64,000 nt of DNA from Emergencia timonensis (lineage in GTDB: Bacteria; Bacillota; Clostridia; Peptostreptococcales; Anaerovoracaceae): contig NZ_FLKM01000009.1 of the NCBI RefSeq assembly GCF_900086585.1, positions 186,001 through 250,000 on the forward strand, given 5' to 3'. The notes beneath the pieces were generated by a model that saw only the letters and a program-made list of their open reading frames with translations, was not told the origin of the DNA and searched no databases. This document shows positions 34,012 to 42,803 of this stretch, one piece after another (positions within the stretch are counted from its first letter, which is position 1; every line of letters begins with the position of its first letter). The position numbers were made by a program, and so were the translations under genes.

Positions 34012-35700
34012 ATGAATAGAGAAGGAAAAAAATGTGTTTTGTATCCAAGAGTAAGTACTGAGATGCAGGTTGATGGATATAGTCTTGAAGGACAGAAAAA
34101 CAGTTTAAAGCGGTTTGCGGATCGTGAAGAAATGGAGATTGTGGGTATTTATGAGGATGCAGGGAAATCTGGAAAATCTATCGAAGGACGGCCAGCATTT
34201 AAGAAAATGCTTTCCGATATAAAGTATGGATTGGAAATTGATTATATTCTGGTATATAAACTTTCTCGTTTTGGTAGAAATGCAGCGGATATTCTAAACT
34301 CTTTGGAATTTGTACAATCTTATGGGATAAACCTTATCTGCATAGAAGAAGGAATCGACTCATCACAAACCAGTGGCAAACTTTTGATTTCTGTCCTTTC
34401 GGCTGTGGCTGAAATAGAGAGAGAAAATATTATAGAGCAGACGATGAACGGACGAAGAGAAAAGGCAAGACAAGGCGGTTGGAATGGAGGATTCGCTCCG
34501 TATGGATATTATCTGAAAGATAATAAGCTCCTAATTCAAGAAACTGAGGCAGAAGCCATAAGAATTATATATGATAAATTTGGTAATTCAGATATTGGAC
34601 TTGGTGGGATTGCAAAATACCTGAATCTTCAAGGAATCAAAAAGATACCTCGTCAAAATGGTAAATTAGAAACATGGAGCAGTCATTTTATACGTTTAAT
34701 ATTAGATAATCCTGTTTACTGCGGTAAAATTGCTTATGGAAGAAGGACACGAGAAAAGGTTAAAGGAACGAAGAATGAATATAAACAAGTTCATACAGAT
34801 GATTATATTTTAGAGGATGGGCAACACGAAGCTATTATCAGTGAAGAACTTTGGCAAAAAGTTCATGCGAAACGATTGGCAACAGGAGTTAAGCAACCAT
34901 CAAAAATCGGAAAAGATAGAGCGCACCTTTTAACCGGCCTATTAAAATGTCCGATTTGTGGAAGCTCAATGTATACCAATAAACATGCATGGACAAACAA
35001 AGATGGCACATATAAAGAAGTTTACTATTATATATGTGGAAGAAATAAGCAGGAGAGGGGCCATCATTGTGATTACAAAGCTTCATTGAGAAAAACAGAA
35101 ATAGAGCCTTTGGTAATTGAAGCAGTGAAAGAATTGGTCAGCGACAAATACTTTGCCCAGGAAATTGAAAAACGAATTGGTGCACAGACAGATACTTCTA
35201 TGATTGATAAAGAGCTTGCTAATTATGAGAGAAAGTTAAAAGAAGTTGACCTAAACAAGGCACGGTTGGAGCGAGAGATTGATAATTTACCAATTGATGC
35301 TCGTTATAGAGAAAGAAAACTTCACGATATGATATTACGTCTTGATGGACTGTATGATACGATTGTGGAGCTGGAAGAACGAATCGAGGATGCAAAACTT
35401 AGGAGAAATTCCATTGAGATGGAGGCAATCACTCTGGACAACATTTACAAAATCATGCTTAATTTCGGAAAACTCTATGATATAATAAGTGATGAAGAAA
35501 AGAAGAGTATAATTACTTATCTTATAAAGGAAGTTCAAATTTATCCGCATGGTGAATCGGAAATGCCGTTAAAGTCTATTGAGTTTAACTTTCCGATATA
35601 TCGTGATGGTAAAGAAGTAAGGAAGATTTTGTGGGAATCTGGTAATACCGTTGAGACGGTAATTCTTTTGTCCCATACAAGTCACCAGACAGTATTATAA
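34012..35700 (+). CDS. Large serine recombinase (ICE integrase)
   Basis: 562 residues, ribosome site GGAGG before ATG 34012. The N-terminal resolvase domain has the catalytic Ser15 (YPRVSTEMQ), then ELDRF-type region KLSRFGRNAADILNSL and EIERENIIEQT. A recombinase domain follows (about 165-290), then a zinc ribbon (CPICGSSMY near 312, with ICGRNKQERGHHC) and a coiled-coil (about 400-470). These features define the integrase type that inserts and excises Tn1549/Tn4451-like elements. It marks the right end of the ICE; the attachment site should lie just past the gene. Confidence 0.93.
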   Translation: MNREGKKCVLYPRVSTEMQVDGYSLEGQKNSLKRFADREEMEIVGIYEDAGKSGKSIEGRPAFKKMLSDIKYGLEIDYILVYKLSRFGRNAADILNSLEFVQSYGINLICIEEGIDSSQTSGKLLISVLSAVAEIERENIIEQTMNGRREKARQGGWNGGFAPYGYYLKDNKLLIQETEAEAIRIIYDKFGNSDIGLGGIAKYLNLQGIKKIPRQNGKLETWSSHFIRLILDNPVYCGKIAYGRRTREKVKGTKNEYKQVHTDDYILEDGQHEAIISEELWQKVHAKRLATGVKQPSKIGKDRAHLLTGLLKCPICGSSMYTNKHAWTNKDGTYKEVYYYICGRNKQERGHHCDYKASLRKTEIEPLVIEAVKELVSDKYFAQEIEKRIGAQTDTSMIDKELANYERKLKEVDLNKARLEREIDNLPIDARYRERKLHDMILRLDGLYDTIVELEERIEDAKLRRNSIEMEAITLDNIYKIMLNFGKLYDIISDEEKKSIITYLIKEVQIYPHGESEMPLKSIEFNFPIYRDGKEVRKILWESGNTVETVILLSHTSHQTVL

Positions 35701-35756
35701 ATGTCAAAGCTGAATTTGGAAAAGGCAGTTGGTGATGTGAGAATAGGAGAATTTGT

Positions 35757-35903
35757 ATGGCGACCGTGAAAAAAACTATTTCTGCTAAAGGTATTGTTAT
35801 TGGCATCTATACAACAAATTTTGAAAATGAGCTTATCTCGACATTGGAAGTGGTAAGTTTAAATGATTTACCAAAATTAGAAGCTAGCCCACAGAAGAAT
35901 TGA
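35757..35903 (+). pseudogene. Fragment resembling the N-terminus of a KilA-N protein
   Basis: A 48-codon frame from ATG 35757 with AGGAGA before it. Its first ~25 residues (ISAKGIVIGIYTTNFENELI) resemble the start of KilA-N domain proteins, but the rest (STLEVVSLNDLPKLEASPQKN) does not continue the domain. It is probably a scrap left at the ICE junction. The identification rests on recognition of a short stretch only. Confidence 0.4.
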
Positions 35904-35984
35904 ATCAGCGCAAGATATGAGAAAAGCATAAATTGTATTTGAACAAAATATAGAACGTAAGAGAACTATGGGAGGACAATATTT

Positions 35985-37454
35985 ATGGAATGGAAAAAAC
36001 TATTAACACAAACTCGGTTAATTAATGAAGAGAAGGATCCAAAAGCATTTGATGATTATTATATAAGCCCATTTGAAAGGGATTATGAGCGGATTGTTTC
36101 TAGTGCGGCATTTAGAAGGCTGCAGGATAAGACTCAGGTTTTTCCATTGTCTAAGAGTGATTTTGTCAGAACCAGATTAACACATTCTATAGAAGTATCG
36201 ACAATCGCAAAACAGTTAGGAATTATGTGTTTTCAAAATACATCGTTATATCAGCATTTGCCAATTGACTGTAACGAGCAGAACAATGAAAAATTAAAGT
36301 CCCAAAGAGTTGGTGATATTGAAGCAGTTTTATCTTGTGCTGGATTATTGCATGATCTTGGGAATCCACCATTTGGGCATGTCGGTGAAGAAATAATAAG
36401 GGAATGGTTTAAGGGTAATCTTAAAGATATTTATCTTTTAAGGTGCAATGATGAAAAGCCTGCTTCAGATTTGTTGAGTAAGAAGCAAATTACAGATTTA
36501 GAGAATTTTGAAGGTAATGCTCAGGCTTTGAGAATTCTATCGAAGGCGCGGCACCAATCAGAGATTAATTTGCCATTTTCGATTATTAGCGCGTTGATTA
36601 AATATCCCACAAGATGCGACGAAATAGGAGAAGCTCATATTAGACACAAAATGGGGTGCTACCAGGCTGAAGAAAGCACTTTTTTACAAATTGCTGAAAA
36701 AGTGGGCACTGTGAACGCAGATGGGGAAGTGATTCGCAATCCTTTGGCATATTTAGTTGAGGCAGCAGACGATATCGCATATATGACTGCCGATTTGGAG
36801 GATGCAGTAAAGTCGGGAATAGTCAGCGTTGATGAGTTGTTGCATTTTTTCGAAAATACATATGAGGCATTGGGAGAAAAAAACAGGGAATCTCAACAGC
36901 ATATGGATAGAACAAAAGAAATCATTGACAAATTGAATTCTCTTAATGAAACAGAAAAAGATAAGGCCAAAGTAATGAGCCAATGGGGAACATACCTTAG
37001 AAAATGGTTGATGTATGTTGTGTGCTGGAGATTTTCAAAAAGTTATGAGGATATTTTGCAAGGAAAATTTAACTATGATTTATTCTATGATAATAATCAT
37101 AGCTTAACAGAAAAATTATTAAAAAAGGCAATGAGTGAATTTGTTTTTGATTCGCGCGTGATTGTGGAGCCGGAAATATCTGCGCAGATTATTCTTAATT
37201 TTTTGTTAGATAAGTTTGTTCCGGCTGTTGTCCGATTTGATAATTATGGAGTGATGACAATGCAAGACAAAAAAGTAATTACTCTTATTTCCTCTAATTA
37301 CATTAATGATTACTTTAAAGCAAAGGAAACGGATGCTATTACAGATGAGATAGAACTCTTGTATCGTAGAATATTAATTGCGACGGATTTTATAAGCGGA
37401 ATGACGGATGGATATGCAAAAACATTGTATAAAAAAATGTCGGGGCTAGAATGA
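35985..37454 (+). CDS. dgt: dGTP triphosphohydrolase (HD-domain dNTPase)
   Basis: 489 residues from ATG 35985 behind GGGAGGAC. The family opening FDRDY-type motif (ISPFERDYERIVSSAAFRRL) and the metal-binding HD residues are visible: RTRLTHSIEVS (about 62) and LLHDLGNPPFGHVGEE (about 120), with YLVEAADDIAYMTADLED (about 253). The enzyme cuts dNTPs to nucleoside and triphosphate. It stands alone between ICE scraps, so it may be an accessory gene. Related dNTPases can starve phage replication, but a defence role here is inference. Confidence 0.88.
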   Translation: MEWKKLLTQTRLINEEKDPKAFDDYYISPFERDYERIVSSAAFRRLQDKTQVFPLSKSDFVRTRLTHSIEVSTIAKQLGIMCFQNTSLYQHLPIDCNEQNNEKLKSQRVGDIEAVLSCAGLLHDLGNPPFGHVGEEIIREWFKGNLKDIYLLRCNDEKPASDLLSKKQITDLENFEGNAQALRILSKARHQSEINLPFSIISALIKYPTRCDEIGEAHIRHKMGCYQAEESTFLQIAEKVGTVNADGEVIRNPLAYLVEAADDIAYMTADLEDAVKSGIVSVDELLHFFENTYEALGEKNRESQQHMDRTKEIIDKLNSLNETEKDKAKVMSQWGTYLRKWLMYVVCWRFSKSYEDILQGKFNYDLFYDNNHSLTEKLLKKAMSEFVFDSRVIVEPEISAQIILNFLLDKFVPAVVRFDNYGVMTMQDKKVITLISSNYINDYFKAKETDAITDEIELLYRRILIATDFISGMTDGYAKTLYKKMSGLE

Positions 37455-37480
37455 AAATATAATAATCTATGTATGACAAC

Positions 37481-37582
37481 ATGATTTTATGGAAATTTGG
37501 TAATACCGTTAAAATGGCATGTCTCTTGAGCGACAGGAAACAGTATGAGAAAGTCAAACTCGAGGTTGATCTGGAAGGCTAA
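37481..37582 (+). pseudogene. Remnant of a second serine recombinase C-terminus
   Basis: A 33-codon frame (ILWKFGNTVKMACLLSDRKQ, then KLEVDLEG) that parallels the last residues of the recombinase at 34012 (ILWESGNTVETVILLSH). The DNA at 37483-37512 matches 35625-35654 at most positions. It is likely the tail of another, degraded recombinase or a gene end duplicated by integration. Confidence 0.5.
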
Positions 37583-37628
37583 TTAAAGAAAAAAAGATAT
37601 TGAGGTAAAATACCGAACTTAAAGCGAT

Positions 37629-37665
37629 TAGCTGCTGATGCGAACAAAGCATTGGCAGCTATTTT
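37629..37665 (+). terminator. Terminator downstream of dgt region
   Basis: Stem TAGCTGC..ATGC / GCAT..GCAGCTA followed by TTTTAAT. Confidence 0.65.
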
Positions 37666-37827
37666 AATAACTCCTTGCAACTGATTTGACGGAAGTGTAA
37701 AATAATAAATAAAGTTACTATTATGTTTCGCTAATCTGCTTGTTATGCAAATGGATAGTAAGGTTAAAATGGGCGGGGCTTAATTAAATATATGTGCTGT
37801 GGATAGTAGCAGAAAGGAAGCCCTAGC

Positions 37828-38019
37828 ATGCTTCCGGGAATTGTTTACTTAAACAATATGAGAGAAATTCACTTTTCAAAAAACCTCAAAATTGCCGAAT
37901 TACTGCACGAATATGAATATGTACGTGAGTTTGGGGAAGGTGTTGATCGTATGTACTATGAAATGGAGCAGGCAGGATTGCCCGACCCGGAATACCGGAC
38001 AGAGGCTTTCATGGTGTAA
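37828..38019 (+). pseudogene. C-terminal remnant of an AlbA_2/AAA_4-type ATP-binding protein
   Basis: A 63-codon fragment (AELLHEYEYVREFGEGVDRM, then GLPDPEYRTEAFMV) typical of the C-terminal part of Schlafen-like AlbA_2 DNA-binding/ATPase proteins, which are normally about 400-500 residues. No upstream domain is present. The piece sits in the decayed stretch between dgt and the core genes. The sequence from 38020 to 38425 shows no gene. Confidence 0.65.
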
Positions 38020-38425
38020 CGGGCAATTAAAAATAAATAGTTTCTGGAACAGCAGATTTCTAACATCCCCTAAGATACCCCCCAAAAAAAAATAAATAAA
38101 ATCAAATATGGGAGTATTGTAGAGAGCCTAGAAGTAAGCATGAAATTATGGAGTTTTTTTTGATATAAGGATGCGAAGAATTTCACTTAAAATTATCTGA
38201 ATCCTCTTATTCAAGTTGGGAAGTTAGCGATGACAATCCCAGATAAACCGAATAGTAAAAACTAAAAGTATGTAGCAAAATATGAGGAATAAAGAGTGAT
38301 GTTTAAATACGGATAAAAATTAACAATGGAAAGTCTAGCGAGTAAGAACTGCCGTTTTGATTGAACAAAAGCTTTTGTGGTAGATCATAACAATATTTAC
38401 ATGTTACAAAGAAAGGAAACCTCAC
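38020..38425. other. 406-bp gap without a recognised gene
   Basis: AT-rich sequence with short frames only. The last 25 bases include an AAAGAAAGGAAA ribosome site for the next gene. I see no repeat or RNA signature. Confidence 0.5.
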
Positions 38426-38860
38426 ATGGGTCTGATAGAAATGGCCAGCGGTAACTCCGTCTGGCGTGGAATGGATTATTACGAGAACAAAAAGGTTGTC
38501 TCATGGGAACAGACGAGGACGGATACTTATGATGGAATTGTCTCTGGCAGTGGGGTCAATCGTTACACTGTACATATAGATAAAGCGCATCCGAGGAAAT
38601 CTACCTGCAATTGCCCATTTGCTGAAGGACGAAGCGTCATCTGCAAGCATATGATCGCTCTCTACTTCACCGCCGAACCGAAGGTTGCAAAGGACTTCTT
38701 AAAAGAAGTAGAGGAATGGGAGGCTGAGGAAGAAGAACGAAATCAGCAGCACTATGAGGATTTAAAGAAGTATGTGAAGAGCCTTTCGAAGGCGGAGCTG
38801 CAAGAACGATTGTTGGCGGCAATGGTTGAACTTGAGGAACGAGAAACCTATTATCGGTAA
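38426..38860 (+). CDS. SWIM zinc-finger protein
   Basis: 144 residues, ribosome site AAAGGAAA before ATG 38426. The SWIM motif CxC...CxH is clear at about residues 61-75 (STCNCPFAEGRSVICKHMIA). The rest is a helical, acidic tail. SWIM domains bind DNA or protein and often occur beside helicases; no helicase is present here, so the role is unknown. Followed 40 bases later by a DUF1653 gene in the same direction. Confidence 0.82.
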   Translation: MGLIEMASGNSVWRGMDYYENKKVVSWEQTRTDTYDGIVSGSGVNRYTVHIDKAHPRKSTCNCPFAEGRSVICKHMIALYFTAEPKVAKDFLKEVEEWEAEEEERNQQHYEDLKKYVKSLSKAELQERLLAAMVELEERETYYR

Positions 38861-38900
38861 CTAAGTCAGAAATGAATCGTACTTATTTTGGAGGAACAAC

Positions 38901-39116
38901 ATGGACAAAATCATCCCGGGGCGTTATCGCCATTTCAAAGGCAACGAATACGAAGTGCTATATATTGCAAAGCACAGCGAGACGCTGGAACCCATGGTAG
39001 TCTACCGCGCGCTTTACGGCGAGAGGGGGATCTGGGTCCGCCCGGCGTCCATGTGGAATGAGACGGTGAGCCGCGATGGCAAAACATACAAACGGTTTAC
39101 CTATATCGGGGAGTAA
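38901..39116 (+). CDS. DUF1653-domain protein
   Basis: 71 residues with the full DUF1653 pattern: PGRYRHFKGNEYEVLYIAKH, then VVYRALYGERGIWVRPASMW and a GKTYKRFTYI ending. Ribosome site GGAGGA before ATG 38901. The family is small, soluble and widespread; its function is unknown. It is followed by a strong bidirectional hairpin and may share a transcript with the SWIM gene. Confidence 0.85.
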   Translation: MDKIIPGRYRHFKGNEYEVLYIAKHSETLEPMVVYRALYGERGIWVRPASMWNETVSRDGKTYKRFTYIGE

Positions 39117-39170
39117 CTTTCGAAAAGTAAATCGCAGGGCAATATCCCCCTTAACTAGCTTACATCAATC

Positions 39171-39206
39171 AAAAACACGAGCCGCTTATGATAGCGGCTC
39201 GTGTTT
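39171..39206. terminator. Strong bidirectional terminator
   Basis: Perfect 14-bp stem AAACACGAGCCGCT / AGCGGCTCGTGTTT with 6-base loop. Separates the DUF1653 gene from the convergent MFS gene. Confidence 0.85.
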
Positions 39207-39208
39207 CT

Positions 39209-39290
39209 ATCCAAGCCAATTTCTTATCGAGGCTAATTGTACTTTCATCTAAGATGATGGATCCAAGCCAATTTCTTATCCAGGCTTTTT
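39209..39290. repeat. 20-base direct repeat
   Basis: ATCCAAGCCAATTTCTTATC occurs at 39209-39228 and 39261-39280, each followed by an AGGCT-like stretch. It lies between the terminator and the MFS gene end. Confidence 0.7.
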
Positions 39291-39336
39291 CTATCTAATC
39301 AAGTCAGCCTATCCAATCAGTTTTCAACTCAACCTA

Positions 39337-40599
39337 TCACTGTGCAATCTTCTCTTCTTGTTTCGCTTTCTCTAGCTTAATCTCTTTTGCAAAGAACATG
39401 AGCACGATATAGAAGACGGTGACGGCGATCATGGCCACCATCAGCATGCGGTGATTTGTTCCGAAGAGGCTCGCGGCGCCCAGGAAGATAACGCCGGCGA
39501 CATTGCCCATGAACATGAGCAGGCCTTCGGAGGTTCCTTCTGAGGTCGGATAGCAGGATTCTGCGGCAAAGGTCAGGGTCAGCGGTGCGCCGCCGACGAT
39601 AAAGAATCCGTAAATTGCTGCGGCGATGGCCAGGCCGCCAAAGCCTTTCATGGCGAGGAAAAGTGCAAAGCCGACGCAGCCGATGATGTTGACGACAATC
39701 ATATATGGCAGCCGCTTATGTTGTTTATCCTTATCGGAAATCAAGGATATGATCAAGCTGCCGATGATGCCGATTCCCAGGATGATAACGCCGATAATGC
39801 CGACCTGTGTGGCGTCGACGCCTTCATTTGTCAGGTTGCGCAGGATTGGCTCGATCATGGTAAAGAAGGTGTTAAATACGCCGAATACACAGAAAAACAT
39901 TAATAATGCCAGGATGAAATTTTTCTTTTTTAGAGCGAATTTAATGCCCTCTTTGAAATCGGAGCGTCCAGCTAATTCTTCCGGGCAAGGTGGTGTCGGC
40001 GGTTTTTCTTTTACGAAAATCAAAAATAAGATTGCCGAAACAACGCCTACCGCACCGTAAGTAAGCAGCATGCTTTTGATGGTCATTCCCGATTCCAGCA
40101 GCACCGGTGTGAGCAGCAGCCCTACGCACATGCCGAAATAGCTGCAGAGGAGCCCTACGCTGTTGGCCGTGGCGCGCTCTCTTTCTGGGAACCATTTGCC
40201 GGCCACCAGTCCAGGTGAGTTTAAGAGGAATGGCTGTGCAATGGCGAAGCCGACGGTCATGACTAAGACCAGCGTATAACTATCTCCGAAAAGACCACGC
40301 AGTAAAGCGCATATTCCGGTAAGGACGACTCCGAATCCGACTGCCTTCTTGAAGCCAAAGCGTTCAAAGGCGGCAAGGGATGGAATGGAAACGATAATCA
40401 TACCTGCCATAAAGATAATTGAAAGAAGGCTGATCGCGCTTTCTCCTTTTGTCGCGTCGGTAAATCCATAGTACTTCCACGCATCTGTGGTGATTGAGAA
40501 GAACGTAGTCCACATGAGCTGAATCACGCCCGTACACAATCCGTAAATCCCAAGTACAACCCAGCGGTATCCGTAGACTTGATAATTTTGTTCCTTCAT
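39337..40599 (-). CDS. MFS transporter, OFA (oxalate/formate antiporter) type
   Basis: 420 residues with twelve hydrophobic segments. The opening VYGYRWVVLGIYGLCTGVIQLMWTTFF and the motif FPERERATANSVGLLCSYFG are typical of the OFA family and related carboxylate carriers. The substrate is not evident from sequence. It has a near-perfect promoter of its own (minus strand, 40781-40753) with a dyad inside, and a tetR gene points away from it, so the TetR protein likely controls it. Confidence 0.85.
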   Translation of the reverse strand: MKEQNYQVYGYRWVVLGIYGLCTGVIQLMWTTFFSITTDAWKYYGFTDATKGESAISLLSIIFMAGMIIVSIPSLAAFERFGFKKAVGFGVVLTGICALLRGLFGDSYTLVLVMTVGFAIAQPFLLNSPGLVAGKWFPERERATANSVGLLCSYFGMCVGLLLTPVLLESGMTIKSMLLTYGAVGVVSAILFLIFVKEKPPTPPCPEELAGRSDFKEGIKFALKKKNFILALLMFFCVFGVFNTFFTMIEPILRNLTNEGVDATQVGIIGVIILGIGIIGSLIISLISDKDKQHKRLPYMIVVNIIGCVGFALFLAMKGFGGLAIAAAIYGFFIVGGAPLTLTFAAESCYPTSEGTSEGLLMFMGNVAGVIFLGAASLFGTNHRMLMVAMIAVTVFYIVLMFFAKEIKLEKAKQEEKIAQ

Positions 40600-40752
40600 T
40601 GGTTATTCACCATCCTTTCCGACGGTGCTCCGGTCTGTATTTACTTGTTAGCCGTTCCACTGATGATACAAATCTTTCAGCACGTCATAAGAATCTTTCG
40701 GCGCATAGGTTACCGCAGCCTGCGCCTATAATTTATTTAAATATTCAGTTTA

Positions 40753-40781
40753 ATTATACGTCGGTATAAAATTAGTGTCAA
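40753..40781 (-). promoter_or_regulatory. Promoter of the MFS gene with inner operator
   Basis: On the minus strand: TTGACA (40781-40776), 17-base spacer, TATAAT (40758-40753). A dyad TTATAC-GTCG-GTATAA (40754-40769) overlaps the -10 and spacer, where a repressor would block RNA polymerase. Confidence 0.85.
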
Positions 40782-40796
40782 GTCTGAAAATTCTAA

Positions 40797-40825
40797 TTGC
40801 CTCTTTTTTTGTTCTAGTGTAGAAT
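40797..40825 (+). promoter_or_regulatory. Promoter of the divergent tetR gene
   Basis: TTGCCT (40797-40802), 17-base spacer, TAGAAT (40820-40825). It lies back to back with the MFS promoter, less than 20 bases away. Confidence 0.7.
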
Positions 40826-40857
40826 ATATGCAAAGAAGGAAAGGAGAGTGGTCCACC

Positions 40858-41454
40858 ATGGTAAGACATTCCCGCAGAGAATTAAACAAACGCAAATGCC
40901 GCGCCAGAATCTTGAAGTCATCGCGTAAATTGTTCAGCACAAAAGGGTATGAAAATACGACCATTGAGGACGTGGCCCAACGCTCTGAGGTTTCTAAAGC
41001 CACCCTCTATAACTACTTTCCCAATAAAGAAAGCCTTTTAATCGGAATTGCAGAAGAAGAGCTGGACCAGATTCGTCATTTTATCGCCCATGATTTGAAA
41101 AACGAGGCCGATGCGGCAGAAAAAATTCGCCGTGTCCTGGAAGTGTTCATTTTGGATTCCATACAGTATATCAATCTCTCAAGAAAGATTACCTACTTGA
41201 ATTCCTGCGAGACCAGTCCCCTCTATGCCACGCGCATGGATATGATGGCGATTTTTTTAGAACTGGTTTTAGAGGCACAGAAGCAAGAGAGCTTTCGCAG
41301 TGACCTAAACCCTGACGACATCGTAGACATCATCATGAGCGTCTATTTGATGGCGCAGTTCGAATGGAATGATATTGACCGTTACACGCCGGAATTTTGC
41401 TGTCAAAAGCTCAATCGGATTTTGGACATTGTTCTATTTAATAAAATTTGCTAA
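40858..41454 (+). CDS. TetR-family regulator of the MFS transporter
   Basis: 198 residues from ATG 40858 (MVRHSRRELNKRK). ATG 40828 would lie only a few bases from the predicted transcription start, so I reject it. HTH is clear: ILKSSRKLFSTKGYENTTIE, then DVAQRSEVSKATLYNYFPNK. The C-terminal part is a helical ligand domain with the usual long helices. It is divergent from the MFS gene, with overlapping promoter and operator region between them, so it probably represses both. Confidence 0.87.
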   Translation: MVRHSRRELNKRKCRARILKSSRKLFSTKGYENTTIEDVAQRSEVSKATLYNYFPNKESLLIGIAEEELDQIRHFIAHDLKNEADAAEKIRRVLEVFILDSIQYINLSRKITYLNSCETSPLYATRMDMMAIFLELVLEAQKQESFRSDLNPDDIVDIIMSVYLMAQFEWNDIDRYTPEFCCQKLNRILDIVLFNKIC

Positions 41455-41601
41455 CCTTAACGACCCTCTGAGGATTGATTTCCCCGGCGGGATTTTTTTT
41501 TATGAGTTAAACAGGTACGTCGAACTGCACATGTGCTCACCATATAATTGGGAATGCAAAATGCTTCACATCGAAATGATGTAAGCGTTTTTTTAATTTA
41601 T

Positions 41602-41642
41602 GTCAAAGTTAATTGACTTTTTGCCTTCCTCCATGCTAAACT
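41602..41642 (+). promoter_or_regulatory. Promoter and operator of the xre operon
   Basis: TTGACT (41613-41618), 18-base spacer, TAAACT (41637-41642). The -35 overlaps a dyad GTCAA-AGTTAA-TTGAC (41602-41617), a likely site for the XRE protein encoded at 41689. Confidence 0.65.
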
Positions 41643-41688
41643 CAAGGCAGAGAAAAAAGAAGGCTTATGAAAGCAGGGATACAACATT

Positions 41689-41886
41689 ATGGCTAAGAAT
41701 CTCAGGCTCAAGGCTGCACGGGCGGCACTAGACATGACGCAGAAAGATTTAGCAGAAGCAATCGGTATCAGCCGGCAAACGATGAATGCGATTGAAAAAG
41801 GCGACTATTACCCGTCGCTAAAACTCTGCATTGAAATCTGCAAGGTAGTGGGAAAGACTTTAGATGAATTATTTTGGGAGGATTAG
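41689..41886 (+). CDS. Small XRE regulator (YozG-like)
   Basis: 65 residues, almost only an HTH: LRLKAARAALDMTQKDLAEA, then ISRQTMNAIEKGDYYPSLKL and the ending GKTLDELFWED. Such single-domain XRE proteins commonly control a following membrane protein gene, which is the case here, with the next start four bases away. Confidence 0.88.
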   Translation: MAKNLRLKAARAALDMTQKDLAEAIGISRQTMNAIEKGDYYPSLKLCIEICKVVGKTLDELFWED

Positions 41887-41889
41887 ATT

Positions 41890-42330
41890 ATGAAAAAGAG
41901 GGGAAATTTAGACGAACTCCAATTATTGAGAAGAGGAGATGTCTTCAAGCACGGTTTCTTATCTCTGACAGGGCTATTATTGGTCAATGCACTGCTGTAC
42001 TCGTATGGAATAGAATGGACTTCAGGAAAGTGGGCAGAACTGACGATCATTCTCTTTGTGATTGTGCTGTGCAGTGTTGAGTTCATCTATTACGACATCT
42101 ACCCTTTGACAGAAAAGCGGCAAAAGGGAGGCATCTATTTTCTTGGACTGTTTGGACTGATATCCATAGCAGCCTGCGGATACGATTTGGCAGTGGAAAA
42201 AGTCGGGATCATTGCCGATGGAAAAATCACAGCCAGCGCCTTGGGCATCCTGTATGGCATCATGTTCCTCTCAGTCTTTTTCGCTTATAAGCTGAAAACG
42301 AAGTATAACCTTAAATATGAATCTGACTAA
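41890..42330 (+). CDS. Membrane protein of the xre operon (DUF6773-like)
   Basis: 146 residues with four hydrophobic segments. A short charged N-terminus (MKKRGNLDELQLLRRGDVFKHG) precedes the first segment, and a conserved acidic stretch EFIYYDIYPLTEKRQ lies between segments 2 and 3. The pairing with a small XRE gene is typical of this family. No function is known. It is translationally close to the xre gene. Confidence 0.65.
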   Translation: MKKRGNLDELQLLRRGDVFKHGFLSLTGLLLVNALLYSYGIEWTSGKWAELTIILFVIVLCSVEFIYYDIYPLTEKRQKGGIYFLGLFGLISIAACGYDLAVEKVGIIADGKITASALGILYGIMFLSVFFAYKLKTKYNLKYESD

Positions 42331-42345
42331 TAGGGGGGAAGGAAA

Positions 42346-42789
42346 ATGGCAAAAAAGACAAAGTCGAGATGGGAAGTCATAAAGCCAATTCTTGTAATTT
42401 TCATCCTCACTGCTTGTGCAATTATGTTATTCTATGGCTTTAAAGAACCGGGTGTCCAACTGACTGATACGCAGATACAGGTTAAAGGCATGTATGGCCT
42501 GGAAATCGATTTTACCGATATAAAAGACGTGACATTGATTGAAAAAAGCATGCGAGAGATCGGAATTGGCACAAGAACCAACGGATTTGGCGGCATGGGA
42601 AGCACCCTAAAAGGGAATTTTAAATCCGCGGACTTAGGAAAACACATGCTCTTTGTCAATGCGGACGCATCGCCAACGATACGAATCGCGCGAAAGAGTG
42701 ATGCTGACATCTATATCAGCTTCAAGGACAGCAAAAAAACCGAGACTTTATTTTCTGAGTTGAGCAGGGAATCACTTTATTCCCAATAA
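42346..42789 (+). CDS. Membrane-anchored bacterial PH-domain-like protein
   Basis: 147 residues: one N-terminal membrane segment (PILVIFILTACAIMLFYGF), then a beta-rich domain with VQLTDTQIQVKGMYGLEIDF and IKDVTLIEKSM, followed by RIARKSDADIYISFKDSKKT. This beta-strand pattern with a final helix fits bacterial PH-like domains. It is 15 bases after the previous gene with GGGGGAAGG before the start, so in the same operon. Role unknown. Confidence 0.6.
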   Translation: MAKKTKSRWEVIKPILVIFILTACAIMLFYGFKEPGVQLTDTQIQVKGMYGLEIDFTDIKDVTLIEKSMREIGIGTRTNGFGGMGSTLKGNFKSADLGKHMLFVNADASPTIRIARKSDADIYISFKDSKKTETLFSELSRESLYSQ

Positions 42790-42803
42790 AGGAGAGACAG
42801 CAC

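Noticed and set aside
35985-37454. Part of a dedicated phage-defence island
   Set aside because: Only dgt is intact; neighbours are ICE scraps, with no restriction, CBASS or toxin partner beside it.
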